Position numbers and translations under genes: made by a program. The notes under the pieces were generated by a model. The model worked only from the letters and a program-made list of their open reading frames with translations. It searched no databases and was not told the origin of the DNA. 59,672 nt of DNA from Nocardia mikamii NBRC 108933 (GTDB taxonomy: Bacteria; Actinomycetota; Actinomycetes; Mycobacteriales; Mycobacteriaceae), in assembly GCF_001613505.1 (NCBI RefSeq), contig NZ_BDCM01000030.1:1-59672 (forward strand), given 5' to 3'. Shown in pieces: positions 15,875-25,557 of the stretch (position 1 is the stretch's first letter; the number at the start of each line of letters is the position of its first letter).

Positions 15875-17688
15875 ACACTGTCGACTACGACGTCGTGGTC
15901 GTCGGGCTCGGACCCACCGGCCTCACCCTCGCCAACCTGCTGGGTCGGCGCGGGGTGAGCGTATTGGTGCTGGAACGTGAGCCCGAATACTACGGGATGG
16001 CCCGCGCCGTCTATACCGACGACGAGGGCATGCGAGTCTTTCAAACCGCCGGTGCGGCAGAGGAACTCGCTGCGGACATGAACATCGATTCGACCGTGCA
16101 GTGGGTGCGAAGTGATGGATCGGTGTTGGTGCAGTTCCATCAGACCGAGCGGCGGCTGGGGTGGCCGGTGGTCAACTTCCTGTACCAGCCGTATCTGGAG
16201 AACACCCTCGAGCGTGCCCTCGAGCGCTACCCGCATGTGACCGTGCGGCGTGGGCGTGAGGTGGTGGAGTTCGACCAGAACGCCGACGGTGTCAGCGTCG
16301 AGCATGCCGAATGCCGGGGCACCGACTACGGCAGGCGCGCCACCGAACCCGACCCGCGCACCGCCGAGCGAGTGCACGCGAAGTTCCTCGTCGGCTGCGA
16401 TGGTGGTCGCAGCGTCGTGCGTACGAAACTCGGCATCGATATGACCGGCACCAGCTTCCCGGAACGCTGGCTGGTAGTGGACCTGAAGGCGAAAGACGGC
16501 GTGGACGCCTTCCGGCATTTGCCCTACTTCGACTTCGTCTGCGACCCCGAGTTGCCGATCGTGTCGTGTCCGCAACCGGGCGGGCATCACCGATTCGAGT
16601 TCATGCTCACCGAGTCGCAGACCAAGGAGGAGATGGAGGACCCGGACACCGTCCGCCGCCACATTTCTCGCTATGTCGACCCGGACGAGGTCGAAGTGCT
16701 GCGCAAGCTGGTCTACACCTTCAACGCCGTGATCGCCGAGCGCTGGCGGGTCGGCCGAATCCTGATCGCCGGCGACGCCGCTCACATGACCCCCCAATTC
16801 ATCGGGCAGGGTATGAATGCCGGTGTCCGCGATGCGGACAACCTGTCGTGGAAGCTGACGGCGATCATCAAACAAGGTGCCGACCACCGGATTCTGGACA
16901 GCTACCAATCCGAGCGTGCCCCGCACGCCAAGGCGATGATCGATCTGTCGGTGTTCAACAAGGCTCTGGTCTCCATCGACAACAAGCTGGTCGCCGGGGC
17001 TCGGGATATCGCGCTCACCACCGCGTTGCGAGTGCCCGGTCTGGGCGGATGGATCCGTGCGGCGAAGATGAAGCCGGGTCCGCGATTCCGTCACGGTGCT
17101 TACCTGGGTTTGCCCCGCCGCGGGTGGCGTGGATGGCGCGGGGTGGAGGGCACACTGGCCCCGCAGCCGGAGGTACGGACCTACGACGGCCGTCTGTGCC
17201 GCTTCGATGACGTGCTCGGCTTGGGTTTCTCGGTCCTCGGCTACGGCGTTGATCCGCGCGCCGCGCTGAGCGGCGAGGACCTGGCAGTCTTGCGTGCGCT
17301 GGGCGCCCGGTTCGTCACTGTGTACCCGATCGGTGGACGACCGCAGGGCTCGCCGGGCGATGGGCGCACCAGCGGTACGGATTTCGCCGACATCGAGGAC
17401 CACACGGGCACACTGTCCCGATGGTTCACCAAGGCCGGCGTCCGCGCCGGGGGACTGCTGCTGTTGCGCCCTGACAGATTCGTCTTCGGCACCGCCACGG
17501 CAGGCAGTGGCGGGCCATTGATCGCAGAACTCTTCCGGCAACTCATGGGGACGGCGGCCGAGCCTGCCGAATCCGGTCCGGACACGGCAGATTCCGCCCT
17601 GGCGATCTCGGATTCGATACCGACGCCATCGGGCTCGAACCCGTCGATCGCGGAGCCTTCCAACCACCGCTACGAGGAGGCTCGATGA
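15871..17688 (+). CDS. FAD-dependent aromatic hydroxylase (MhpA-like, class A flavoprotein monooxygenase)
   Basis: Its start overlaps the dioxygenase stop (ATGA). The 605 residues contain the FAD GxGxxG (VVGLGPTGLTLANLL), the DG-type motif in VGCDGGRSVVRTKLGI and the GD motif region GDAAHMTPQFIGQGMNAG. A thioredoxin-like C-terminal domain is followed by an unusual Ser/Pro-rich tail of about 50 residues. The enzyme should ortho-hydroxylate a phenolic acid to the catechol opened by the dioxygenase. The side chain of the substrate cannot be read; a hydroxyphenylpropionate-like compound is a fair guess. Confidence 0.88.
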   Translation: MNTVDYDVVVVGLGPTGLTLANLLGRRGVSVLVLEREPEYYGMARAVYTDDEGMRVFQTAGAAEELAADMNIDSTVQWVRSDGSVLVQFHQTERRLGWPVVNFLYQPYLENTLERALERYPHVTVRRGREVVEFDQNADGVSVEHAECRGTDYGRRATEPDPRTAERVHAKFLVGCDGGRSVVRTKLGIDMTGTSFPERWLVVDLKAKDGVDAFRHLPYFDFVCDPELPIVSCPQPGGHHRFEFMLTESQTKEEMEDPDTVRRHISRYVDPDEVEVLRKLVYTFNAVIAERWRVGRILIAGDAAHMTPQFIGQGMNAGVRDADNLSWKLTAIIKQGADHRILDSYQSERAPHAKAMIDLSVFNKALVSIDNKLVAGARDIALTTALRVPGLGGWIRAAKMKPGPRFRHGAYLGLPRRGWRGWRGVEGTLAPQPEVRTYDGRLCRFDDVLGLGFSVLGYGVDPRAALSGEDLAVLRALGARFVTVYPIGGRPQGSPGDGRTSGTDFADIEDHTGTLSRWFTKAGVRAGGLLLLRPDRFVFGTATAGSGGPLIAELFRQLMGTAAEPAESGPDTADSALAISDSIPTPSGSNPSIAEPSNHRYEEAR

Positions 17689-18488
17689 CTACGACAACGG
17701 GGGTGCGGGCAGCTGCGCAGCGTCTGGACAGTGCCACTGTCCTGGGAGTCCCTGTCCCACCGGTGCGCGATCTGATCGGACCCGAGGATCTGGAGTCGGC
17801 GTACGCAGTGCAGAGCCTGGGTACCCGCAGACGGCTCGCGGCGGGCGAGCGGGTCGTGGGCCGCAAGATCGGGCTCACCTCACCGGCGGTGCAGCAGCAA
17901 CTGGGTGTGAACCAGCCCGACTTCGGGGTCCTGTTCGACACCATGGACGTCGCGCACGCGCCGCTGGCGCGACGTCCTCGATTGCTGCAACCGAAGGTGG
18001 AGGCCGAGCTGGCGTTCGTGCTGAGCGCCGATCTCGACCTCGAGCAGCTGGACGCCATCAGCGTGCGCGGCGCGGTGGAGTACGCGGTCGCAGCCTTGGA
18101 GATCGTCGACAGTCGCATTGCCGACTGGGACATCAGTTTCGCCGACACCGTCGCCGACAATGCGTCCAGCGGGTGGTTCGTGCTCGGCACCGAGCGGCTC
18201 TCGCTCGAGGAGTTCGAGCCGCGCGAGATCGCAATGAACATGACCGTCGATGGCGAGATCGTCTCCACCGGAACGGGTTCGGCCTGTCTGGGTGATCCGC
18301 TCAACGCGCTGGCGTGGCTGGCTCGTACCGCCCGCGATTTCGGGCAGCCGCTGCGAGCCGGTGAGATCGTGCTCTCGGGCGCGCTCGGCCCTATGGCGGC
18401 GTTGCGCCCAGGAGCCCTGGTCCGGTCCGAGATATTCAGTGGCACACAGACACTCGGTGCCGTCGACTTCACGTGGGAGCAATCATGA
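17685..18488 (+). CDS. mhpD: 2-keto-4-pentenoate hydratase
   Basis: The 267-residue protein overlaps the monooxygenase by four bases. It shows the family core: GRKIGLTSPAVQQQLGVNQP, the metal ligands in EAELAFVLSADL and ALEIVDSRIADW, and the late GEIVLSGALGPMAAL. It adds water to 2-hydroxypenta-2,4-dienoate, giving 4-hydroxy-2-oxovalerate, the substrate of the aldolase two genes on. Confidence 0.92.
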   Translation: MTTTTGVRAAAQRLDSATVLGVPVPPVRDLIGPEDLESAYAVQSLGTRRRLAAGERVVGRKIGLTSPAVQQQLGVNQPDFGVLFDTMDVAHAPLARRPRLLQPKVEAELAFVLSADLDLEQLDAISVRGAVEYAVAALEIVDSRIADWDISFADTVADNASSGWFVLGTERLSLEEFEPREIAMNMTVDGEIVSTGTGSACLGDPLNALAWLARTARDFGQPLRAGEIVLSGALGPMAALRPGALVRSEIFSGTQTLGAVDFTWEQS

Positions 18489-19450
18489 GTCGTACCAAAG
18501 TCGCCGTCGTCGGGTCGGGTAATATCGGAACCGACCTGATGTTCAAGGTGCTGCGCCTGTCCGGCACTCTCGAGATGGCCGCCGTGGTGGGTATCGATCC
18601 CGCCTCCGATGGGCTCGCGCGCGCCGACCGGCTGGGCGTGCCCACCACCGCACACGGTGTCGATGGCCTGATCGCCATGCCGCACTTCGGCGACATCGAC
18701 ATCATCTTCGACGCCACCTCCGCCGGCGCACACCGGGCCAATGCGGCCGCGCTCGCGCCCTACGGCAAGCGCCTGATCGACTTGACCCCCGCCGCGCTCG
18801 GCCCGTTCGTGGTGCCCGCGGTCAACCTCGACCAGCACTTGGACGCACCGAACGTGAACATGGTGACCTGCGGCGGGCAGGCCACGATTCCGATCGTGGC
18901 CGCCATCTCCCGGATCACCGAGGTGCCTTACGCCGAGATCGTCGCCTCGATCGCCTCGAAGTCCGCCGGGCCCGGCACACGGGCGAACATCGACGAGTTC
19001 ACCGAAACCACATCGCGCGCCATCGAGGTGGTCGGTGGCGCGGCGGGCGCGCGGGCGATCATCATCCTCAACCCGGCCGAGCCACCGCTGATGATGCGCG
19101 ATACCGTGCTGGCTCTGATCAATGATCCGGATTCGGAACACGATGTGGCCGTACGGGAATCGATTCACGCGATGGTCGCCGCGGTGGCGGCCTACGTGCC
19201 CGGCTACCGGCTCAAGCAGGACATCCAGATCACCCCCTTGGCCCCGGACGCCGCACTGCGCACGCTGGTCGGCGACACCGCCGTCACCCACCAGGTATCG
19301 GTGTTCCTCGAGGTCGAGGGCGCGGCCCACTATCTGCCCGCCTACGCCGGAAACCTCGACATCATGACCTCAGCGGCGCTGCGAGTCGCCGAACGCCTCG
19401 CCGTGGCGGCATTGCCGGTTGCGGCCTCGACCACCTCGGAGAGTGTGTGA
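18485..19450 (+). CDS. mhpF: Acetaldehyde dehydrogenase (acylating)
   Basis: ATG 18485 overlaps the hydratase stop. The 321 residues begin with the NAD site VAVVGSGNIGTDL and carry the catalytic cysteine in MVTCGGQATIPIVAAI, then the SKSAGPGTRANIDEFTETT signature. It converts acetaldehyde with CoA and NAD to acetyl-CoA. Its stop overlaps the aldolase start (TGATG), matching the channelling complex these two enzymes form in known systems. Confidence 0.95.
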   Translation: MSRTKVAVVGSGNIGTDLMFKVLRLSGTLEMAAVVGIDPASDGLARADRLGVPTTAHGVDGLIAMPHFGDIDIIFDATSAGAHRANAAALAPYGKRLIDLTPAALGPFVVPAVNLDQHLDAPNVNMVTCGGQATIPIVAAISRITEVPYAEIVASIASKSAGPGTRANIDEFTETTSRAIEVVGGAAGARAIIILNPAEPPLMMRDTVLALINDPDSEHDVAVRESIHAMVAAVAAYVPGYRLKQDIQITPLAPDAALRTLVGDTAVTHQVSVFLEVEGAAHYLPAYAGNLDIMTSAALRVAERLAVAALPVAASTTSESV

Positions 19451-20448
19451 TGACAGAAGTCTTCCTGCAAGACGTGACGCTGCGCGACGGCATGCACGCG
19501 CTGCGGCACCGCATCACCCCGGCCACCGTCGCGGCGGTCGCGGCCGCGCTGGATGCGGCCGGGGTCGATGCCGTGGAGGTCGCGCATGGTGACGGCCTGC
19601 ACGGCAGCAGCCTCACCTACGGCCCGGGCAGCCACACCGACTGGGAATGGCTCGGGGCCGCCGCCGAGGCGCTGACCCATGCGCGGCTCACCACCCTGCT
19701 GCTGCCGGGCATCGGGACCACCGACGATCTGCGCCGCGCCTTCGATCTCGGCGTGCGGTCGGTGCGTGTGGCGACCCATTGCACCGAGGCCGACATCGCC
19801 GCCCAGCACATCGCCTACGCGCGCGACCTCGGCATGGATGTGTCCGGATTCCTGATGATGAGCCACATGAACACACCCGGCGGCCTCGCCGCGCAGGCCA
19901 AGCTTATGGAATCCTATGGTGCACAGTGTGTTTACGTCACCGACTCCGGTGGGCGGCTCACCATGGACGGTGTGCGCGACCGGGTGCGCGCCTACCGCGA
20001 GGTGCTCGACGAGCACACCGAGATCGGCATTCACGCTCATCAGAACCTCTCTCTGTCGGTCGCGAACAGCGTCGTCGCCGTGGAGGAGGGCGTGACCCGC
20101 GTGGATGCCTCGCTGGCAGGCTTGGGTGCGGGAGCGGGCAATACGCCGCTGGAGGCCTTCGTCGCCGTCGCCGATCTGTCCGGCTGGAAACACGCGGCAG
20201 ACCTCGATGCGCTCACCGACGCCGCCGACGACCTGATCCGGCCACTGATGCAGTGCCCGGTGCAGGTCGATCGCGAGACACTGACCCTCGGCTACGCCGG
20301 CGTGTATTCCAGCTTCCTCCGCCACGCCGAAAAGGCCTCCGCGACATACGGAGTCGACGTCCGGACGCTGCTGACCGAAGCAGGTCGCCGCGGACTGATC
20401 GGCGGCCAGGAGGACATGATCGTCGACATCGCCCTGGATATGCGATGA
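19450..20448 (+). CDS. mhpE: 4-hydroxy-2-oxovalerate aldolase
   Basis: The 332-residue protein opens QDVTLRDGMHALRHRITP, the HMGL-type TIM barrel with the metal-binding D of TLRDG. The other metal ligands lie in GIHAHQNLSLSVANS, and GAGAGNTPLEAFVAV completes the signature. It splits 4-hydroxy-2-oxovalerate into pyruvate and acetaldehyde, which passes to the dehydrogenase encoded just upstream. Confidence 0.95.
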   Translation: MTEVFLQDVTLRDGMHALRHRITPATVAAVAAALDAAGVDAVEVAHGDGLHGSSLTYGPGSHTDWEWLGAAAEALTHARLTTLLLPGIGTTDDLRRAFDLGVRSVRVATHCTEADIAAQHIAYARDLGMDVSGFLMMSHMNTPGGLAAQAKLMESYGAQCVYVTDSGGRLTMDGVRDRVRAYREVLDEHTEIGIHAHQNLSLSVANSVVAVEEGVTRVDASLAGLGAGAGNTPLEAFVAVADLSGWKHAADLDALTDAADDLIRPLMQCPVQVDRETLTLGYAGVYSSFLRHAEKASATYGVDVRTLLTEAGRRGLIGGQEDMIVDIALDMR

Positions 20449-21398
20449 CCGCCGACCGGGTCGATGTCCATCAGCACATCGTGCCCCGAGACTACGCAGA
20501 CTGGTTGCGCGAGAACGGCGTCGTCGCACCGGGCGGGCGCGATCTGCCGGACTGGAGCCCGGAAACCGCACTCGCACTGATGGATCGACACTCCATCGCC
20601 ACCGCGATCCTGTCGCTGTCCACACCGGGTACCCATCTCGGCGACGACGGCCCTGCGCGCGTGTGGGCGCGGCGAGTCAACGACACCGGCGCCGACCTGG
20701 TGCGCGAGCACCCGGACCGGTTCGGGTTGTTCGCCACCGTCCCGCTGCCCGACGTCGAGGGATCGGTGCGGGAGATCGCCCACGCATACGACGAGCTGAA
20801 CGCCGATGGTGTGGTGCTGCTTGCGAACTCGCACGGAATCTATCTGGGCGATCCACGCCTCGAACCGGTCATGGCCGAGCTCGATCAGCGGGCCGCCGTG
20901 GCATTCGTGCACCCCTCGGATCTGCCGGGCCCCGAGGTCGCGGGGATCCCGCCCTTCGCGGCCGACTTCCTCCTCGACACCACCCGCGCTGCAACCAATC
21001 TCGTGCTGCGAGGTGTCCCACAACGCTATCCGAACATCCGCTTCATCTTGTCTCACGCGGGCGGGTTCGTGCCCTATGCCGCCCACCGCATCGCCGCCGC
21101 GATCACTGCCGAAACCGGGCGTAACCCACTCGAAACCCTCGCGGACCTCGCCGGCTTCTACTTCGATACCGCCCTATCGGCGAGCCCGGCCGCACTGCCG
21201 AGCCTACTGGCCTTCGCCGAACCCGGACATGTCCTCTTCGGCTCCGACTGGCCATTCGCGCCCGACCTCGCCGTCGGCTATTTCACCGGCCAACTCGACG
21301 CCTATCCCGGGCTCGAAGACACCGGCCGTGCAGCGATCAACCGCGGAAACGCGCTCGATCTGTTTCCCCGCCTGGCGAAGGAGTACCTTCACCGCTAG
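20445..21398 (+). CDS. Amidohydrolase 2 family protein (ACMSD-like)
   Basis: Last gene of the operon, overlapping the aldolase by four bases. The 317 residues form a metal-dependent TIM barrel with VDVHQHIVP (HxH), FVHPSDLP, ILSHAGGFVPYAAHR and FGSDWPFAPD in order, as in 2-amino-3-carboxymuconate semialdehyde decarboxylase relatives. These decarboxylate or hydrolyse aromatic-derived acids. In this operon it may remove a carboxyl group from a pathway intermediate; the exact reaction cannot be told. Confidence 0.85.
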   Translation: MTADRVDVHQHIVPRDYADWLRENGVVAPGGRDLPDWSPETALALMDRHSIATAILSLSTPGTHLGDDGPARVWARRVNDTGADLVREHPDRFGLFATVPLPDVEGSVREIAHAYDELNADGVVLLANSHGIYLGDPRLEPVMAELDQRAAVAFVHPSDLPGPEVAGIPPFAADFLLDTTRAATNLVLRGVPQRYPNIRFILSHAGGFVPYAAHRIAAAITAETGRNPLETLADLAGFYFDTALSASPAALPSLLAFAEPGHVLFGSDWPFAPDLAVGYFTGQLDAYPGLEDTGRAAINRGNALDLFPRLAKEYLHR

Positions 21399-21410
21399 CC
21401 ATACGAACCC

Positions 21411-22064
21411 TCAGAGCTGCGGCTGTGGCGGCAACGGGTTGGTGGTCAGTTTCTGTGCGGCGCGCTTGGTCATCCCGAACATGCGCAGCACATGGAACGC
21501 CATCTCGTCGGTCAGTGCGTCGACGTCCGCATCCGGTCGTGCGTCGAGCAGCTGCAACAGCCCCAGCAACGCGCCGCCCGCGGCCATGATCGCCGTATCG
21601 GGGTCCATCGGCTCGAACCGTCCCGCCTCCTGCGCGGCGATGATGTCGCGGCGGGCACGCGGGGCCAGACCCTCATCGCGTAACAACACCGACATCCCGG
21701 AGTTCAGGATCACCCGAACGCCTTCGGGAATCTGCCGCTGCAACCGTCCGGTCATACGGAAGCTGACCGTGAACACCTCTGCCGGATCGTCGTAGAGCGC
21801 AACGATCTCGTCGCGCATCTCGCTGTAGACCTGCAACACCGAGCGCACAGCCTCGTCGAAAAGCTCTTCCTTGGAGGTGAAGTGGTTGTAGAACGACCCG
21901 AACCCGACATCGGCGGCATCGGTGATCTCCTGAATGCTGACCGCGGAGCGCCCCTCCGACAAAAACTTCCGCGCCGCCCCCAATAGAGCGTTGCGGGTGC
22001 GTTCCCGGCGCCGATCGATGCGATTGCGCGCCACGGGCTCTGCCGCCATTGGTTCCCTCTCCAT
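21411..22064 (-). CDS. TetR-family transcriptional regulator
   Basis: The 217-residue protein has an N-terminal HTH (ALLGAARKFLSEGRSAVSI, then FGSFYNHFTSKEELF) and an all-helical ligand domain. It converges on the meta-cleavage operon, with only 12 bases between the stops. Fifteen to 45 bases ahead of its start lies a dyad (22081-22110) that is a likely auto-operator. The same half-site, TATCAGA, recurs before the MMPL exporter, so it may govern the exporter too. Confidence 0.9.
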   Translation of the reverse strand: MEREPMAAEPVARNRIDRRRERTRNALLGAARKFLSEGRSAVSIQEITDAADVGFGSFYNHFTSKEELFDEAVRSVLQVYSEMRDEIVALYDDPAEVFTVSFRMTGRLQRQIPEGVRVILNSGMSVLLRDEGLAPRARRDIIAAQEAGRFEPMDPDTAIMAAGGALLGLLQLLDARPDADVDALTDEMAFHVLRMFGMTKRAAQKLTTNPLPPQPQL

Positions 22065-22080
22065 CCCGATCGTTACCAGA

Positions 22081-22110
22081 ATCGTATCTGACGAAAGTAT
22101 CAGAGTCGAT
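22081..22110. promoter_or_regulatory. Probable TetR operator
   Basis: ATCG-TA-TCTGA, eight bases, then TCAGA-GT-CGAT: the outer four and inner five bases of each arm mirror each other across 30 bp, 17 bases upstream of the regulator's ATG. Confidence 0.6.
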
Positions 22111-22308
22111 CGTGGGCGGGATCGATGGTTGTGGCGTGCGCGACATCGAACCGGCGATCCGCATGCCGCCTTTGTTCGGTGTCGTGATCGGAGACGAACC
22201 TATGGCGGACAGTGGCGCGTAGTACCCGCTGGGTGGAAGGGTTCGGGCGGCCTGGGCGGCCCGGGCCGATGGCGCTGTCTTCATCGAACAAGTGGCTGAT
22301 CGCCCTCC

Positions 22309-22990
22309 TCAGCTCATCTTCGCAACCAGACGCAAGGGTAGGTAACGCAGCGCGAATCCGAGGGCAATCCACGGCCAGGTGGGAACTTTCGCCTCGGCGG
22401 TCTCATGTTCGATGGCCTTCACCATGGCTCGCACGCCCTTCTCGGTCGAGGACATCAGCGGTGACTTGGTGGCCCGCGCGCTCAACTCCGACTCGATGTA
22501 CCCGGGATACAACGTGGTGACAGTGATCGGTGACGCGAGCGTGTCGGCGCGAATGCCCTCGGCGAGGGCTGCGGCACCAGCCTTGGTCGCGGAGTAGATC
22601 GACATGAAGCCTGGTAGCCCGCGCAGCGCGCTGATCGACGAGACCATCACCAGGTGGCCGTGGTTCTGGGTGTGGAAGATCTCCATCGCCGCCTCGCACT
22701 GTGCCAACGCCGCGATGAAATTTGTGTTCGCGGTCCGCAGATTCGCGTCGAAATGGCCGGTACCGATCGGTTGGCCCTTGCCCATTCCCGCATTGACGAT
22801 CACCCGGTCGATGCCGCCCAGTTCGCGCTCGAACCCGCGAAATACCGCGAACACCTGGTCGTGGTCGTTCACATCCAGCTGCGCGACCGTCACGGTGATG
22901 CCGGGGTGTGAGCGCAGCAGTTCGGTGCGCAAACGCTCGAGTCGCTCGACGCGACGGGCGCACAGTACGAGATTCCTTCCGCGGCAGTCG
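22309..22990 (-). pseudogene. Short-chain dehydrogenase lacking its nucleotide-binding N-terminus
   Basis: The coherent part begins RGRNLVLCARRVERL and continues through TVAQLDVNDHDQVF, IDRVIVNAGMGKGQPIG, the catalytic VSSISALRG and YSATK, to a normal C-terminus. The usual opening strand and TGASxGIG motif cannot be found in any frame upstream; the sequence there turns into the promoter region of the divergent MMPL gene. Loss of the NAD(P)-binding motif makes it a pseudogene. Confidence 0.7.
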
Positions 22991-23141
22991 TGTGTCCGGA
23001 CGGCATTGTGCAGAAAGCCGAAAGAAGCGTCTGGCCTTTTGTGCGTCGATGCCCCGAGTCCCTGTGGATATGGGCTTCCACACGCTGATCGTGGCCGCCG
23101 ACTCCCACCGGTGTTGACGATCACATCGAATATGATGAATA

Positions 23142-23148
23142 TATCAGA
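23142..23148. promoter_or_regulatory. TATCAGA half-site ahead of the MMPL gene
   Basis: TATCAGA, the inner arm of the TetR dyad at 22081, occurs here in an AT-rich stretch (GAATATATCAGATAAGG) 62 bases before the MMPL start. A single half-site is weak evidence. Confidence 0.35.
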
Positions 23149-23209
23149 TAAGGTTTTCGTACGACATCGTTCCGTCGACGGCGGTAGACGTATCAGCGAG
23201 AGGACCCGC

Positions 23210-25450
23210 ATGTCTCGGTATTTGTTCGCTCTCGGGCAGGTGGTTGTTCGTCGCCGGTCATGGGTGTTGGTGATCTGGGTCGCATTACTCGCTGCTGTCA
23301 TCACGTTCGCTCTCGGAGCGGGCGGCAAGACGAACGACAATTTCACCGTGCCGGGCACGGAGTCGCAGGACGCCGTGTCCGTGCTGCAGCAGAGGATGCC
23401 CGCGTACAGCGGCGCGCAGATGCAGGTGGTGTTCGCCACGCCGGGCGCGAAGAAGGTGACCGACGGGCAGGTCACCGACCGGATTGAGCAGGTGATGTCG
23501 GACCTGAAGAGACTTCCGCAGGTATCAACCGTCGTGGATCCCTTTCAGGCCCAGGCCGTCTCGCCGGACCAGCATGTCGCGCTGGGGAGTGTGCAATTCT
23601 CGGTGTCGGCCGGTGACGTCGACGAAACCACGCTCGATGCGGTGACACGCGTTGCGGAAACCGTGCGGCACGACGGTATCGAGGTGGAGTTCGCGGGTGC
23701 AGTGTATCCGGGCTCGGCGGCCGAAATTCCGCACAGCCCGGAAGGTCTCGGGATCGCTGCGGCCTTCGTGGTCCTGCTGATCACCTTCGGTGCGGTCGTC
23801 GCGGCGGGGCTGCCGATCATCACTGCATTGGTCGGCGTCGGAATCGGGCTCACCGGAATTCTCGGTGTCGCCGCCTTCGTCGACGTTCCCTCGGCCGCAA
23901 CGTCGTTGGCGCTGATGTTGGGACTGTCGTGCGGGATCGACTACGCCCTGTTCATCCTGTCTCGGCACCGGCACCATGTTGTGCTGGGAATGACTGCGGC
24001 GGAATCGATTCCGCTGGCTATCGGCACCGCCGGCAGTTCCGTGGTGTTCGCTGCGGTCACAGTGATCATCGCACTGTGCGGGCTGACCGTTGCCGGTATT
24101 CCGTTCCTCACCGTCATGGGCCTCACCGCGGCGGGTGCGGTACTTGTCGCCATGCTGGTCGCGCTGACGCTCCTGCCGGCGTTGCTGGCCTACGCCGGCG
24201 GCTCGGTTGCGACATTCATCAAGCCGCCCTTGCAGCCCGGTAAGCCCGAAGAGGTGGCGCGTATAGCCTCCTACGAACCCGAACGTACCTGCGGGCACGC
24301 ATGGGGTCGGTTCGTCACCCGATTCCGTATCCCGCTTCTCGTCCTCGGCGTCGCGGTGCTCGGCGTTCTGGCTATCCCGACCCTCCGGATGGATCTCGGG
24401 CTGCCGAATGGTGCCTCCCAACCCGAATCCAGCACCGCGCACAAGGCCTCCGAGCTGGTAAGTGGCTCGTTCGGAGACGGATTCAACGGGCCGCTACTGG
24501 TGGTGGCAGATCTGTCGGACGCCACAACGTCAGACGCCGCGCACACCCTGATGACCCGCATACAACAAGAACCGAACGTCGCGGCAGTCGAGCCTGCTGC
24601 CAGCGCAAACAAGCTGGTTCTGATCCAGGTTGTCCCCAAGACCGGCCCCGCGGACTCTGCTACCACCGACCTTGTGAATCGTCTGCGCGACGATCGCGCC
24701 GACATCGAAAGCGATACGGGTGCACGATATCTCGTCGGTGGCACGACTGCGGCAAATATCGACACCTCGGAGCGGTTGGGTGCGGCATTGCCGGTATTCC
24801 TCGTGGTCGTTGTGGGTTTGGCGCTGGCCCTGTTGACGATCGCATTCCGCACCGTCCTGGTGCCGGTGTCATCGGTGGCCGGTTTCATTCTGTCGGTCTT
24901 CGCGGCGCTCGGCGTGCAGGTCGCGGTCTTCCAATGGGGCTGGAGCGGAAGCCTGTTCGACGTCACGAAGGCACAAACGCTGAGCTTCCTGCCGATCATC
25001 ACCCTGGCCATCATCTTCGGCCTCTCCAGTGATTACCAAATCTTTGTGGTGTCACGGATCAAGGAGGAGTACACCCGCACCGGCGACGCCGTCCGCTCCG
25101 TACAGAACGGTGTGGCGCACTCGGCGCGGGTCGTGACTGCTGCGGCGCTCATCATGTTCGCCGTCTTCGTCGCCTTCACGACCGTCGACAACCCCATCGT
25201 GAAGCCTCTGGCGTTCACTCTCGCCGTCGGGGTCCTCCTCGACGCTTTCGTCGTTCGGCTGACGCTGGTACCTGCGGTGATGGCGCTCGTCGGCGACCGG
25301 ATGTGGTATCACCCGCACTGGTTCGGCCGCTACGTCCCCGACCTCGACATCGAGGGCGCGGAGATCGAACGTGAACATATCGTCGACATCGAACCTGTAG
25401 CAGGACAGACTGTTTCGTCGCATCGGGCGGAAGGGGGAAGGGAAATGTGA
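23210..25450 (+). CDS. MMPL-family RND transporter
   Basis: The start at ATG 23210 (MSRYLFALGQVVV) follows GAGAGG; longer upstream frames lack family sequence. The 746 residues contain the 1+5 and 1+5 transmembrane layout of MmpL proteins, with the proton-relay aspartates in GIDYALFILSRHRHH and SSDYQIFVVSRIKEEY, and two extracytoplasmic porter loops. These pumps export lipids or small toxic molecules using the proton gradient. With a TetR gene nearby and a catabolic operon next door, it may expel a toxic aromatic; a lipid cargo is equally possible. Confidence 0.92.
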   Translation: MSRYLFALGQVVVRRRSWVLVIWVALLAAVITFALGAGGKTNDNFTVPGTESQDAVSVLQQRMPAYSGAQMQVVFATPGAKKVTDGQVTDRIEQVMSDLKRLPQVSTVVDPFQAQAVSPDQHVALGSVQFSVSAGDVDETTLDAVTRVAETVRHDGIEVEFAGAVYPGSAAEIPHSPEGLGIAAAFVVLLITFGAVVAAGLPIITALVGVGIGLTGILGVAAFVDVPSAATSLALMLGLSCGIDYALFILSRHRHHVVLGMTAAESIPLAIGTAGSSVVFAAVTVIIALCGLTVAGIPFLTVMGLTAAGAVLVAMLVALTLLPALLAYAGGSVATFIKPPLQPGKPEEVARIASYEPERTCGHAWGRFVTRFRIPLLVLGVAVLGVLAIPTLRMDLGLPNGASQPESSTAHKASELVSGSFGDGFNGPLLVVADLSDATTSDAAHTLMTRIQQEPNVAAVEPAASANKLVLIQVVPKTGPADSATTDLVNRLRDDRADIESDTGARYLVGGTTAANIDTSERLGAALPVFLVVVVGLALALLTIAFRTVLVPVSSVAGFILSVFAALGVQVAVFQWGWSGSLFDVTKAQTLSFLPIITLAIIFGLSSDYQIFVVSRIKEEYTRTGDAVRSVQNGVAHSARVVTAAALIMFAVFVAFTTVDNPIVKPLAFTLAVGVLLDAFVVRLTLVPAVMALVGDRMWYHPHWFGRYVPDLDIEGAEIEREHIVDIEPVAGQTVSSHRAEGGREM

Positions 25451-25557
25451 ACGATTGCCGCATCGGCGATATCGCTGCGAAGCGTGCCGACGGAGATTGC
25501 CGGGGTGCGTCGCGCTCATCCGGCGGGTAGCCGTTTCGCCCCTCGTTACGACCGGTT

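Noticed and set aside
15805..17667. A 620-codon minus-strand frame opposite the monooxygenase
   Set aside because: An antisense shadow of a clear flavoprotein.
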